Assembly (NCBI GenBank): GCA_040881995.1
Contig: JBBECD010000217.1
Location: 1-64,000 of the forward strand
Direction of reading: 5' to 3'
From: JAQCEJ01 sp040881995
GTDB lineage: Bacteria; Planctomycetota; Planctomycetia; Planctomycetales; Planctomycetaceae
Length of the DNA stretch: 64,000 nucleotides
The notes under the pieces are model-generated. The model saw only the letters and a program-made list of their open reading frames with translations. It was not told the origin of the DNA and searched no databases. The position numbers and the translations under genes were made by a program. Shown here piece after piece: positions 44,768-53,388 of this stretch. Each line of letters opens with the position of its first letter. The stretch's first letter is position 1.

Positions 44768-45505
44768 ATGAATCGTCGCCTGTTGTTGCCGGCCGTTGTC
44801 GTGAGCGTCTCGATCGGTGCTCTTTTCCCCGCCGTCGCCGACGAACCGACGTCGGCGGCGCTCATGCAGACGTTGCCCCATGACGGTGCGTGGGCGACTT
44901 ATAACGTGAATGTGATGGTGAACGATCAGGAATTCATCATGTCGGCGACGGCCCGGTTGGTCGGGCAGGCAACTTATGGCGGAAAGCTTTGCCGATTTAT
45001 TGAGTACGAACAAACCGTCGCCGCCCCGCCGGCGATCGACGTGCCGCAGCTTGGCAACTTGACGTGGCGTTTGCTCGTCCCCGAAGAGGAATTCGGCGAG
45101 GGAAAAGATCCGCTCGCCAAGGCGGAAAAAAAGTGGGTGAAATATGACCGGATGGAACCCGAGGCCGTCGAGTCGATCGAGCTGCGGGATCCCATTTTTG
45201 CGATTCTATTTCAGGGCCCCAAAAAGAATTTGAAGATCGAAGACGCGAAAGAAAAAGTCAACTGGCAGCGCGGCCAACTCGAGTGCCAAGTCGTCTCGGG
45301 ACAGAACGAGTTGGAAATCGGCGGTGCAAAGCTCGACGTGATGCATCGCATCTTCCGCCACCCCGACGTGCCGTTTGGCGTCGCGGGCATGCAGCAAGAA
45401 ATGAAGGCCACGTTCGGCGGACAGGAAGTAAAAGTCACCCTCCGCGCGTCATTGCGCGACCACGGGAAAGAGGCGAAAGCGAAATTGCCGGAGTTGGCGT
45501 ATTAA
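44768..45505 (+). CDS. secreted hypothetical protein
   Basis: A 245-residue exported protein (signal LLLPAVVVSVSIGALFPAVA). The mature part is beta-rich with Lys-rich linkers (WATYNVNVMVNDQEFIMSATAR, KLCRFIEYEQT, GGAKLDVMHRIFRHP). I recognise no family; the pattern fits small planctomycete periplasmic proteins. AAGGA precedes the ATG. The 3' end at 45505 overlaps by four bases the end of the truncated ankyrin copy on the other strand. Confidence 0.75.
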   Translation: MNRRLLLPAVVVSVSIGALFPAVADEPTSAALMQTLPHDGAWATYNVNVMVNDQEFIMSATARLVGQATYGGKLCRFIEYEQTVAAPPAIDVPQLGNLTWRLLVPEEEFGEGKDPLAKAEKKWVKYDRMEPEAVESIELRDPIFAILFQGPKKNLKIEDAKEKVNWQRGQLECQVVSGQNELEIGGAKLDVMHRIFRHPDVPFGVAGMQQEMKATFGGQEVKVTLRASLRDHGKEAKAKLPELAY

Positions 45506-45715
45506 GTTTTGAGCAGCGACTTAATAGCGTCATCCTTGACGTAGTCGGCAGGCTTCCGTCCCGATTTATTGGTGAGGGAAGGGTCGGCTCCTGCGGCGAT
45601 CAGCAGCCGAATAATCTCGATGGCCTCTGTACGTTTTCCGGCTGTGCCCGGAGCACCGGTTGACGTCACGGCTCGATGGAGCGGAGTCGAGCCGGATTTC
45701 CGGCACGCCTGATTC
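45502..45715 (-). pseudogene. truncated duplicate of the ankyrin gene
   Basis: The frame repeats the last 70 codons of the gene at 11011-11427 (NQACRKSGSTPLHRAVTSTG through GRKPADYVKDDAIKSLL) with a few substitutions. The N-terminal repeats are absent; upstream sequence joins unrelated DNA. The encoded piece starts with a short unrelated extension (from 45777), so expression is unlikely. It marks a recombination or transposition event. Confidence 0.8.
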
Positions 45716-45932
45716 ACGCAGCCCTTTGAAGGTGGTTTTTTGGAGGATTGGGCAACGCACGAAGTCTGTGAAGCCAAGGCGATTCAAAACCCCTAGAAAA
45801 CATGGTTCAATTCAAGCTGTCATGCAGCCAGATTTGATTGGCATTTTGATTATGCGAAATCAACTGTTTGTTTTACCACGCATTTTTCAGAAAACACTAT
45901 AAAACAAGCGGATTTAACACCTTCAAAGGGCT

Positions 45933-46000
45933 GGCTGACACAGCCGTGGCACGCGAAAATCGGAATGGATCGTTCAATGGATCTCAACGGGGGCACCCGG
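45933..46000 (+). repeat. 68-bp direct repeat, copy 1
   Basis: GGCTGACACAGCCGTGGCAC... through GGGGGCACCCGG, matching 46699-46766 at 66 of 68 positions. It begins with a small palindrome (GGCTG-ACA-CAGCC), so it may be a further REP-type family. Confidence 0.8.
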
Positions 46001-46014
46001 GCCTACGTATTGTT

Positions 46015-46422
46015 TCAAGTCGTGTTAGGTTTCTCCAAGAAGGAGTAGTGGAGATGCGTGGCGAGAATCCAAAAAGTCATGAGAACCCAAAGAATACGAC
46101 TCAACGTGCTTTCCAAATCACCAAGAAGGTACGACAAGACAGTTACAACAGCTAATGACACAATAATAGACAGGCCGACGTACATGTGCCGGCTTTGGAC
46201 AAATTCGTGAGGTATTTCGAAGACCCGGGGGCCAAAGGTCAATCTGAGAAGCACCAAAGCGAATGCCACACCACCTATGCCACACGGAAGCCCTACGACT
46301 AACGACAACAGCACACTGTGCGATGCATAATACATTAGAATCATTCCCCCAAATCCACCCATCTCTAAATGCAGCCACTCTACCCTACTAATCGTCCACC
46401 GCTGGTTCAGGTTAGACATCAT
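46015..46422 (-). CDS. small integral membrane protein
   Basis: A 135-residue protein with four predicted transmembrane segments (GGFGGMILMYYASHSVLLSLVV, GIGGVAFALVLLRL, YVGLSIIVSLAVVTVLSYLL, ILWVLMTFWILATHLHYSF). AGGAG lies six bases upstream of the double ATG at 46422, deciding the start over the longer frame. No family recognised. It lies in the repeat-rich island and may be an accessory gene. Confidence 0.6.
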   Translation of the reverse strand: MMSNLNQRWTISRVEWLHLEMGGFGGMILMYYASHSVLLSLVVGLPCGIGGVAFALVLLRLTFGPRVFEIPHEFVQSRHMYVGLSIIVSLAVVTVLSYLLGDLESTLSRILWVLMTFWILATHLHYSFLEKPNTT

Positions 46423-46441
46423 AAAACTCCTGCTTAAATTA

Positions 46442-46603
46442 TTACCAACAACACCCCTCATCTACAGCATCATCCAACGCGTCGAGAAAATTATTGCATA
46501 CATCTGGCAGTGCCATCGATGCCGCCTTAAGGCAAACGGCACATGCAGGTGCTCCACCGTAAAGCACGATCAAGCGCCGGGTGCCCCGGTGGAATGTTAA
46601 CAT
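46442..46603 (-). CDS. possible small protein or gene remnant upstream of the membrane protein
   Basis: A 53-codon frame (MLTFHRGTRRLIVLYGGA...) ends 19 bases before the membrane protein's start. The Cys-rich composition is unusual and AAGGGG stands too close to the ATG. It may be the tail of a gene cut by the 68-bp repeat, because the open frame runs through that repeat to 46909. Evidence is weak. Confidence 0.25.
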   Translation of the reverse strand: MLTFHRGTRRLIVLYGGAPACAVCLKAASMALPDVCNNFLDALDDAVDEGCCW

Positions 46604-46698
46604 ACCCCTTGGTCCTGATTCTTGTGTGCCGGGCGATTTTATGTGGATCTTCGATTGCTTCGCACAGCTTTTTAAGATCTCATTATCATCGAAGACAC

Positions 46699-46766
46699 GG
46701 CTGACACGGCCGTGGCACGCGAAAATCGGAATGGGTCGTTCAATGGATCTCAACGGGGGCACCCGG
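46699..46766 (+). repeat. 68-bp direct repeat, copy 2
   Basis: Second copy of the sequence at 45933-46000, differing at two positions. It overlaps the 3' end of the disrupted lipoprotein gene. Confidence 0.8.
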
Positions 46767-47443
46767 CACCCGGCACTCGCTCGACGACCACTGATGATTC
46801 CAATGCCAGCACCATGCCGTCTCGGTATCCGGATTATACACGAACAACCAACCATGATGACGCTCAGCGTCACCGCAGGGCAATCGAGTGTCGATTGCCC
46901 TGATTTCAAGCGTTTTTGAGCATACTTTGGTCCAAAATCGCGATGTCAACCAGATACAACGCGACAAACCAGCACTTTTCTGCGGGAAAACCAGCGTTTT
47001 GACGCTCGATTGCCCTGAGCGTCACCGACGCTGTAACACCAATGAATACTCAGCGGATTGTTGCCACGCTCTATCGTCCACCATGTCGGTACGTCTGATT
47101 GCGCATTCCATTCGGAGGGAGGTTCAGCAGAGGTATCGAATTCAACGTCGGCGGGGCCGTGTTCCGCCTTGGTCACCTCGGTTACGATTTTCTTAAAGTC
47201 GGCTTCGGTTACGTCAAAGCGCCACCAAGCATCGTACCCATCCCGAGTCGATGATGTCCGTTGCGAGATGTCAGAAGCGCCGTTGGGATCAAACCATTCC
47301 CTACCACCGTCTTTAATGAATTCATCATAAGTTTTATCGGTCGATTCCGAAAATTCACTGACATGGATGTCCGAGCAGCCTGTTACCAGTGTTGCAAGGA
47401 GTGAGATTTGAATGATACAGCATGGTGAGACAAATGATGACAT
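46740..47443 (-). pseudogene. lipoprotein gene interrupted by a 142-bp MITE
   Basis: The gene starts at 47443 (AAGGAG upstream) with a lipobox signal (ISLLATLVTGC), then reads a conserved-looking domain (STRDGYDAWWRFDVTEADFKK, SDVPTWWTIERG) to HWCYSVGDA. There the element at 46876-47017 enters, and translation stops at 46946 after foreign codons. Beyond the element the same frame resumes with ERHHGWLFVYNPDTETAW and runs to a stop at 46740. Deleting the element and one target duplication (152 bases) leaves an uninterrupted 183-codon frame. The last codons overlap the 68-bp repeat, so the native end may differ. Confidence 0.8.
46876..47017. mobile_element. 142-bp MITE with 13-bp TIR and 10-bp target duplication
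   Basis: Left end CAGGGCAATCGAG (46876-46888) and right end CTCGATTGCCCTG (47005-47017) are perfect inverted repeats. The flanking bases AGCGTCACCG occur at 46866-46875 and again at 47018-47027, a 10-bp target site duplication. The left end also holds a sub-terminal palindrome (CAGGGCAATCGA-GTG-TCGATTGCCCTG). No coding capacity. Confidence 0.88.
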
Positions 47444-47462
47444 TCAATCGCTCCTTTTGTTA

Positions 47463-49229
47463 TCACTCAGCCCGTTTCCAAAACTCCAACCGATACCCAT
47501 CAAACCGCGGCGTCTTCAGTTCATCATCCGTGCTCAATTCAAACAGCACGCGTACGGTCGAACCGACGTTTTCCAACTTCTGGTCCGGCTTCACATTATC
47601 CAAAATAACTTTGCGTGCTTCATCAATCAAGCTGACTTTGCAATTCGTTCCCTCGGGAGTGTCGACTTCATACGTCAGCGTCGTGAACTCACAACCCGGT
47701 GGAACGTCCAACGGCTCCGAAATGAAATGACCCTGGGGAGCGTAGAGGGGTTCGCCCTCATCGTTTTTGCCGATCTTCTTCAGGATCAAATTGTCCGTGC
47801 CGTTCTGCACGTCCTCCTTCTCGCCGCGATAGAGAAAGTAGGTCTCTTCATACGCCCATTGAACAACGTTTAACCGCTGATACGTTCGCCGGCGTTGGAA
47901 GTATTCGCTGTTCGGGCCTTTGCCTTTCGTTTCGATGACGTCCATCCCGCCGCTGCCGGAGAGGACGATCGACAGATTCTCGCCGCGGGCTGACTGGCAG
48001 GCGAAGGCTTCGCCGAAATATCTCGCCGAGCCTAGATCGAACTGGTCGAGGATTTCTCCCTTCGCATTCAGCGCGAACAGAATCGCGTGCGGCTTGCTCT
48101 GCTGTTGTACTTCGGTTTCGAAGTACGTGCCGTTGGTCATCGCCAGAATTTCCAACTGCTCGTCGCCGTTGAGGTCGCACAGGATCGGCGTCATGTACAT
48201 GTGGGTTCCGTCGTCGAGTTCGGGGCGGAGATCTTTTCTCCACAGCGTTTCGCCTTTCGCGTTCAGACAATACACCTCGCCGCCGAACGTCATGCCGATG
48301 ATTTCGATCTCGCCGTCGCCGTCGAGATCGGCGGCGTTGGGGGAATCTTCCTCGGCGATGCCGGGAACGCTCCATAACTTCTCGCCGTCGACCGAATACG
48401 CGACGAGAGCTTCGTGATTGTCGTCCCCTTTATAATTGTCGACCGACTTGAGGATTTCGACGGTCCCGTCGCCGTCGAGGTCGACAAGCACTGCATCGGC
48501 ACTCGAAGCGTTGTCGTTGGTGTCGTGTCGCCAGCGGATTTCGAGAGTCGGATCGAAGCGATAAAGGCGCCCCTTCAATCCAAAATCGTCGCCCGAACCG
48601 GCGAAGAAATCCCACGTGCCGTCGTGATCGACATCGAGGGCCGACGTGTGACAGCCGCACTGCGACCATTCGATGTGACGGGCAATTTCCTGGAAGGAGG
48701 CGAGGTCGAGCCGCACGAGCGAATCGGCGCGCGTGCCGAAGATGGCGTCGAGCTTTCCATTCCCATCGGCATCGAGAATCACCGGTGAGTTGCCGATTTT
48801 CCAGTCGGTTGTTTCCCAGAAGCGAACGACCTCGCCGGTGTGATCGACGATGTTCAATCGTCCGGGGCTCGACGTGGTGTAGAGAATTTCGAAGTCGCCA
48901 TCCTGATCGACGTCGAAGGCACTCAGCGATTGTTGTTCGCCGACGAATGGTTTGCTCCAGACGATGTTACCGGACTGGGCATCGAGCCGGGTGAGATGTT
49001 TCGTGCCGCGCGAGGCGAAGAAGAGATCGCGCCGGCCGTCGTTATCGACGTCGACGCAGCACGAGGCGTAACAGAAACTCGGATCGGCGAGGCGATACGA
49101 AAACGAGAAGAGCCCTTTCGGGGAGGTGCGTTGGGCCTTGTCGAAATCGCGGATGAGCTTGGGTTCTGCGGCGATGAATGAATGAGCGAGACCGGTCATC
49201 ACGCAAGTCCAAATGATGAGGCGTATCAT
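47463..49229 (-). CDS. secreted VCBS/FG-GAP propeller protein
   Basis: A 588-residue exported protein (signal TCVMTGLAHSFIAA). Repeated Asp-loop propeller blades cover residues 50-400: VDNDGRRDL, VDQDGDFEI, DADGNGKLD, VDHDGTWD, LDGDGTVEI, LDGDGEIEI and LNGDEQLEI, interleaved with PQQ-like strands (GNIVWSKPF, KLWSVPG, ETLWRKDL). The last 150 residues form a separate beta domain (SEPLDVPPGCEFTTLTYEV). Likely an extracellular calcium-dependent binding protein or part of a polysaccharide-degrading set. GGAG precedes the ATG. It differs in architecture from the FG-GAP gene at 26725. Confidence 0.9.
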   Translation of the reverse strand: MIRLIIWTCVMTGLAHSFIAAEPKLIRDFDKAQRTSPKGLFSFSYRLADPSFCYASCCVDVDNDGRRDLFFASRGTKHLTRLDAQSGNIVWSKPFVGEQQSLSAFDVDQDGDFEILYTTSSPGRLNIVDHTGEVVRFWETTDWKIGNSPVILDADGNGKLDAIFGTRADSLVRLDLASFQEIARHIEWSQCGCHTSALDVDHDGTWDFFAGSGDDFGLKGRLYRFDPTLEIRWRHDTNDNASSADAVLVDLDGDGTVEILKSVDNYKGDDNHEALVAYSVDGEKLWSVPGIAEEDSPNAADLDGDGEIEIIGMTFGGEVYCLNAKGETLWRKDLRPELDDGTHMYMTPILCDLNGDEQLEILAMTNGTYFETEVQQQSKPHAILFALNAKGEILDQFDLGSARYFGEAFACQSARGENLSIVLSGSGGMDVIETKGKGPNSEYFQRRRTYQRLNVVQWAYEETYFLYRGEKEDVQNGTDNLILKKIGKNDEGEPLYAPQGHFISEPLDVPPGCEFTTLTYEVDTPEGTNCKVSLIDEARKVILDNVKPDQKLENVGSTVRVLFELSTDDELKTPRFDGYRLEFWKRAE

Positions 49230-49315
49230 ATTGGGTTCTCCGGTTCTGAGAAAACGGGTTTCACGCGAAGGCGCAAAGGCGCGAAGGGAAGAGATGCGAC
49301 ACTTTCTTATTCATT

Positions 49316-49390
49316 CTAACACAACCTCTGTGCGTGACGATTTTCTGCCGTATTTGCGGCATAAATAACAAGCACAACCGGTTGTGTTAG
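49316..49390 (+). mobile_element. 75-bp TIR element, copy 2
   Basis: Same 11-bp inverted ends as at 30462, same length, about three quarters of interior positions conserved. Both copies are followed by AGTTT. Confidence 0.72.
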
Positions 49391-49494
49391 AGTTTCTAAT
49401 TTGCTTTGCGCCTCTGCGTGAGATTATTCTAGTCGCTGGCGTTGCTAAATCAGACCCTTTCAAATGGATCTGCCTTTTTTTGGGGGATGAAGAA

Positions 49495-49518
49495 CCCTCG
49501 CTTGCGCTTCGGGCTGGT
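49495..49518 (-). repeat. 23-nt interspersed repeat, second copy
   Basis: Inverse-orientation copy of the element at 4189-4211. Confidence 0.5.
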
Positions 49519-49557
49519 ATGCAGAATTCTGACTCATCCTTCATCCGTTCTTCATAG

Positions 49558-49604
49558 GCCCCCTCATCCGGCCTTCGGCCACCTTCTCCTGGAGGGAGAA
49601 GGGT
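49558..49604 (+). repeat. copy of the CCCTCATCC-GGCCTTCGGCC-CTTCTCC repeat
   Basis: Abuts the stop codon of the GlcD-like gene, so on the minus strand its two hairpins form the first structure of the 3' end of that transcript. Confidence 0.78.
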
Positions 49605-51014
49605 TTATAAGATTTTGCCTGGGTTCATGAGATTGTGCGGGTCGAGTGCGCGTTTGATGGATCGCATCACGTCAATGGCGGGGCCGCGTTCTTTGATGAG
49701 GGCTTCGCGTTTTCCTAATCCGATGCCGTGCTCGCCGGTGCAGGTGCCGCCGAGCGATAGGGCGTGTGTGATGATCTGTTCGCTGAGCCGCTTCGCCTCG
49801 GCGAGTTCTTCGGGCCGGTGCGGATCGATCGAGAAGACGACGTGAAAGTTGCCGTCGCCGACGTGGCCGAACAGCGGCGCGGGGAGCGAACACGATTGCA
49901 GATCGCGTTTCGTCCGGCGGACGCACTCGGCGAACTGCGACATCGGCACGCAGACGTCGGTGACGTATCCCTCGCCCCCTGGTTTGAGTGCGAGCGAAGC
50001 ATAATAGGCGTCGTGTCGCGCTTGCCACAGTCGATGGCGTTCGGCTTCGTCGGTGGCCCATTGGAATTGATCGCCGCCGTGTTGTTTGGCGATGCCTTCG
50101 GCGCGCCGGGCTTGTTCGATCACTGCCGATTTCGAGCCGTGGAATTCGAAAAACAGCGTCGGTGCGACTTGGCAGTTTAGCTGCGAGTAGGCGTTGATGG
50201 CTTTCATCTGCACGTCGTCGAGCAGTTCCAGCCGCGCGACGGGTATGCCGGAGGTGATGACGTCGATGGCCGTCTGCACGGCGGCCTCGAACGTGGGGAA
50301 CGGACAGACCGCCGCGGAGGCGGCTTCGGGAACGTGCGCGAGTTTGACGATGAGTTCGGTGATGATGCCGAGCGTTCCCTCGGAGCCGACGAACAGATGG
50401 GTGAGGTCGTATCCCGCGGATGATTTGCGCGACCGGCCGCCCGTTGTAATTGTTTCGCCGTTTGCAAGAACGACCGTCAGGCCGAGAACGTTTTCGCGCA
50501 TCGTGCCGTATCGGACGGCGGCGCTGCCCGAGGCGCGCGTCGCCGCCATCCCGCCGAGCGAGGCGTCGGCACCGGGGTCGACCGGAAAGTAGACGCCGGC
50601 GTGCTTTTCTTCGAGAAATCGATTGAGCTGTTTGCGAGTCACACCCGCTTCGACGACCGCGTCGGCATCGACGGCGGAAACGCTGAGAAAGCGATTCATC
50701 CGCGTGAGGTCGATGCACAATCCCTTGCGAACGGCGACGACGCCCCCTTCCACCGCCGTACCCGTTCCGAACGGAACAATCGGCACGCGGTGTGCGGCAC
50801 AGAGCGAAACCGCACGCGCGACTTCGTTCGTGGTGCGCGGAAAGAAAACGGCGTCGGGAGGCTGAGCCACGTGATGCGAGACATCGTGTCCATGCTCAAG
50901 ACGGACGGCGGCGTCGACGGTGACGCGGTCGTCGAACTCCTTCTGGAGGTCTGAAAGTATCAAAGAGACCGACCCATAGGAATGTCCGGATGAGTCGAGC
51001 GGTAGTAACGTCAT
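49605..51014 (-). CDS. glcD: FAD-linked oxidase, GlcD / D-lactate dehydrogenase type
   Basis: A 469-residue flavoenzyme. The PP-loop FAD-binding domain has PFGTGTAVEGGVVAV, DPGADASLGGMAATRASGS and GSEGTLGIITELIVKL; the C-terminal FAD-oxidase domain has LFGHVGDGNFHVVFSI with the metal/substrate histidines and GTCTGEHGIGLGKREAL. It oxidises D-lactate or glycolate. No partner GlcE or GlcF gene adjoins, so it resembles the single-subunit D-lactate dehydrogenase (cytochrome) type. The frame opens at a TTG (51044); ATG at 51014 is chosen. Confidence 0.94.
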   Translation of the reverse strand: MTLLPLDSSGHSYGSVSLILSDLQKEFDDRVTVDAAVRLEHGHDVSHHVAQPPDAVFFPRTTNEVARAVSLCAAHRVPIVPFGTGTAVEGGVVAVRKGLCIDLTRMNRFLSVSAVDADAVVEAGVTRKQLNRFLEEKHAGVYFPVDPGADASLGGMAATRASGSAAVRYGTMRENVLGLTVVLANGETITTGGRSRKSSAGYDLTHLFVGSEGTLGIITELIVKLAHVPEAASAAVCPFPTFEAAVQTAIDVITSGIPVARLELLDDVQMKAINAYSQLNCQVAPTLFFEFHGSKSAVIEQARRAEGIAKQHGGDQFQWATDEAERHRLWQARHDAYYASLALKPGGEGYVTDVCVPMSQFAECVRRTKRDLQSCSLPAPLFGHVGDGNFHVVFSIDPHRPEELAEAKRLSEQIITHALSLGGTCTGEHGIGLGKREALIKERGPAIDVMRSIKRALDPHNLMNPGKIL

Positions 51015-51468
51015 GGTTCGCGAGTCTCGCAGCGGAGAATTCAATCACAACGGTTGATCGCAGGCGACATCATATCTTACCGGATTGATGGAATGGAACT
51101 CATGAATGGTGATGGCATTTATGGCGTTTCGTTGCGAATCGTCGTTGGACTTACGACGAAGCCGCTCGCGAGAGGCGGACGACCGGTTATATCGAGCGTG
51201 CACGTTTTCGGCACATGTTTCTTTATGTCACCACGAGATTCTACGGAATCGGATTATTTTGCTCAATTTTGGCGAGCTTCGTGTTCTATGTTTTGAGGTC
51301 AACCCACAACGGGTGAGATTTTTTTGTCAGATAGCATTGAACCACAATTAATAATTTGCATTGAGATAGCGGCTTTGCCCATAATGTGTGAATGGGTGAA
51401 ACTGCGGGCAAAAGTAAATATACCACTTCGCATCACAACACGAGATGTACTGACAAAAGGAGAATCCC
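51015..51468. other. AT-rich intergenic region upstream of the YTV gene
   Basis: No gene. The region between 51225 and 51440 is clearly AT-rich relative to the surroundings, a feature of highly expressed surface-protein promoters here. A strong ribosome site (AAAGGAGAA) closes it. Confidence 0.5.
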
Positions 51469-52839
51469 ATGCGATCGTTTGTAACGGCAGCCGTGGCCGC
51501 GTTGGCCCTGCTTGCCGGAAATTCAGCCGAGGCCGGCCGCTATTGTGGCGCCGCCGGTTATGGCTGTTGCCCGACGGACTGTTGCGCCCCCGTTGCCTGT
51601 TACACGGCCTGCCGCGTGGAGCGTCAGACGTGTTACCGCACCGTCAACGAAATGGTTTACGAGCCGCAACAGTACACGGTCAACCGCCTCATCAATGAAG
51701 TCGTGTACGAGGACCGTCAGGTGGAATGTTTCCGCACCGTGACCCAGACCCAGTACCAGGAAAAACAGTACACGGTCAGCCGGCCGGTGTACGAGACCGC
51801 CGAACGCGAAGAGCGTTACACGGTGATGCGTCCCGTGTGGGAAACCACGATGCGGGATTGCAGCTACACCGTGCGTCGCCCGGTCGTCGAAACGTCGGAA
51901 CGGGAATGCCGGCACACGGTGATGCGTCCCGTGACCGAAACGGTCGAACGGGAATGTCGCCGCGTGGTGATGGAACCGGTGACCGAGACGATCAATCAGA
52001 CCCGTTGCTATACGGTCTGCCGTCCGGTGACGACCTGTCGCACCGAACGCTACATGACCGGAAACTGGGTCACCCAGCGGGTTTATCATCCCGGTCCGAC
52101 CGTGCCGCGCGTGACGTGGGATTGCGGCGTGCCGCGGACCTGCATGGTGCAGTGCCCCGGATTTTACACGTGCCGGCGGGTCTGGTGTCCGCAGGTTTGC
52201 GAACGCCAGGTTCCGGTGACGACGTACGTGACGGAAGTGGTCCGCCAGAATTGCCCGGTGCAGGTGACGCGACTTTGCCCGCGAGAGATCGTAGAGCGGG
52301 TGCCCTATCAAGTTTGCCGGATGGTCGCCGAAGAAGTCGTGACGCGCGTTCCCGTCAAAACATGCCGCTGGGTCTGCGAAACCGTGAACCGTCAGGTTCC
52401 GGTGAAGACCTGCCGCATGGTCGCCGAGGAATGCGTTCGCAAGATTCCGGTGACGACCTGCCGCATGGTCTGCGAAACCAAAGTCTGTAAAATCCCGGTG
52501 TGCGTGTCGCGTCAGGAACCGTACATGGTGAATCAGCGGGTGGCGCGGTGCGTGACCCGTGAAGAACCTGTCACCTGCACGCGCATGGTGGCTCGCTGCG
52601 TCACTCGTCAGGAGCCGTACGAAGTCTGCCGCATGGTTCCGGTGCAGGTCTGCCCGCAACAGACGTGCTGTCTGAGCGGCGACTGCAACGGCAGTTGCCC
52701 CGGCTGCAATTGCGGCGTGCCGAGCGGCGATGGTGGTCCGTCGACGTTCGAATCGGGCAAACCGGTTCCCGACAACGGCGTTCCCGCCGATTCGGAACCG
52801 CCGCGTCCCGAAGCCGAGGACGCCGATCCGGCCGCGTGA
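51469..52839 (+). CDS. YTV-repeat cell-wall protein
   Basis: A 456-residue exported protein (signal to SAEA) made almost wholly of short repeats of 10-20 residues around Y/HTV-x-R/M-PV-x-ET (for example REERYTVMRPVWETT and CRHTVMRPVTETVER) in the first half and VPVKTCRMVAEE-type units in the second. Cysteines are frequent. This is the YTV domain pattern described in cell-wall proteins of planctomycetes, thought to build the cross-linked proteinaceous wall. The tail is acidic and Pro-rich. AAAGGAG precedes the ATG and an intrinsic terminator follows the gene. Confidence 0.88.
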   Translation: MRSFVTAAVAALALLAGNSAEAGRYCGAAGYGCCPTDCCAPVACYTACRVERQTCYRTVNEMVYEPQQYTVNRLINEVVYEDRQVECFRTVTQTQYQEKQYTVSRPVYETAEREERYTVMRPVWETTMRDCSYTVRRPVVETSERECRHTVMRPVTETVERECRRVVMEPVTETINQTRCYTVCRPVTTCRTERYMTGNWVTQRVYHPGPTVPRVTWDCGVPRTCMVQCPGFYTCRRVWCPQVCERQVPVTTYVTEVVRQNCPVQVTRLCPREIVERVPYQVCRMVAEEVVTRVPVKTCRWVCETVNRQVPVKTCRMVAEECVRKIPVTTCRMVCETKVCKIPVCVSRQEPYMVNQRVARCVTREEPVTCTRMVARCVTRQEPYEVCRMVPVQVCPQQTCCLSGDCNGSCPGCNCGVPSGDGGPSTFESGKPVPDNGVPADSEPPRPEAEDADPAA

Positions 52840-52890
52840 CGGATGGCGAGGAATCATAAGGTTCCCGCAGACGAATGAACGAAACGATTC

Positions 52891-52930
52891 GCCCGGCCTT
52901 CAACACCAATGAAGGCCGGGCGATTTTTTT
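52891..52930 (+). terminator. intrinsic terminator of the YTV gene
   Basis: GCCCGGCCTTCA and TGAAGGCCGGGC form a 12-bp stem around ACACCAA, followed by GATTTTTTT. It lies 52 bases past the stop codon. Confidence 0.9.
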
Positions 52931-53044
52931 GTGCCAAGAACCGCATGCGATGACAATGTCATGAATTCACCATGAAGCCCGTCAAATCCATGTCGCAGGA
53001 CCATCACAGAATCTCAAGTGTTCCCAAATCTTTCGTGTGTTTCG

Positions 53045-53087
53045 TGCCTTTCGTGGTTCTTCATGCTGCGAACCACGAAAGGCACAA
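53045..53087. repeat. 15-bp perfect inverted repeat
   Basis: GTGCCTTTCGTGGTT and AACCACGAAAGGCAC flank a 12-base loop. The words belong to a degenerate CACGAAAGGCACGAAA-type repeat seen across planctomycete spacers. Confidence 0.7.
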
Positions 53088-53268
53088 AAGTCACGAACGG
53101 ATGAGAAACACGTTCGCCAATTCTTTTGTATTCACCGCTGTCGGTTACCGCGAATGGCGATTCAACTCTGTCCGTTTTGACGATGTGATGAGTCGGATGG
53201 CCGTTCGGTTCTCTGTTCGTGGCGTACAACCTTCGCCTGGAGCTTAATATCGCGCCATGCTCCTACGA

Positions 53269-53302
53269 AAAAAACTCCGGCAACCGATGGGATCGGTTGC
53301 CG
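53269..53302 (-). terminator. intrinsic terminator of the first pilin-like gene
   Basis: On the minus strand AACTCCGGCAACC pairs with GGTTGCCGGAGTT (13-bp stem), followed by a run of seven T. It lies about 90 bases after the stop codon at 53389. Confidence 0.88.
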
Positions 53303-53388
53303 GAGTTCGCGAGAAAGGCGGGACGGGCGGGTTCGGTGTGGATCGAAGCGGGTCGGCTTCGTCAGACGAATCGTACGTTACGGCGGAA

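Larger units (their letters stand above)
49230..49604. other. intergenic region carrying three repeat types
   Basis: Holds the 75-bp TIR element (49316-49390), the 23-nt repeat (49495-49518) and the double-hairpin repeat (49558-49604); no gene is seen. Confidence 0.65.
52840..53388. other. intergenic region with two terminators and a long inverted repeat
   Basis: Besides the terminators at 52891 and 53269 it holds a 15-bp perfect inverted repeat at 53045-53087. No gene is evident; the frames with NHERHETHER-like words derive from that repeat. Confidence 0.6.

Noticed and set aside
51523..52857. 444-residue frame antisense to the YTV gene
   Set aside because: Its His/Ala/Asp-rich repetitive reading simply mirrors the YTV repeats.
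53045..53087. Inverted repeat as terminator for neighbouring genes
   Set aside because: No T-tract on either side and no gene ends nearby that lack a better terminator; treated as a spacer repeat.
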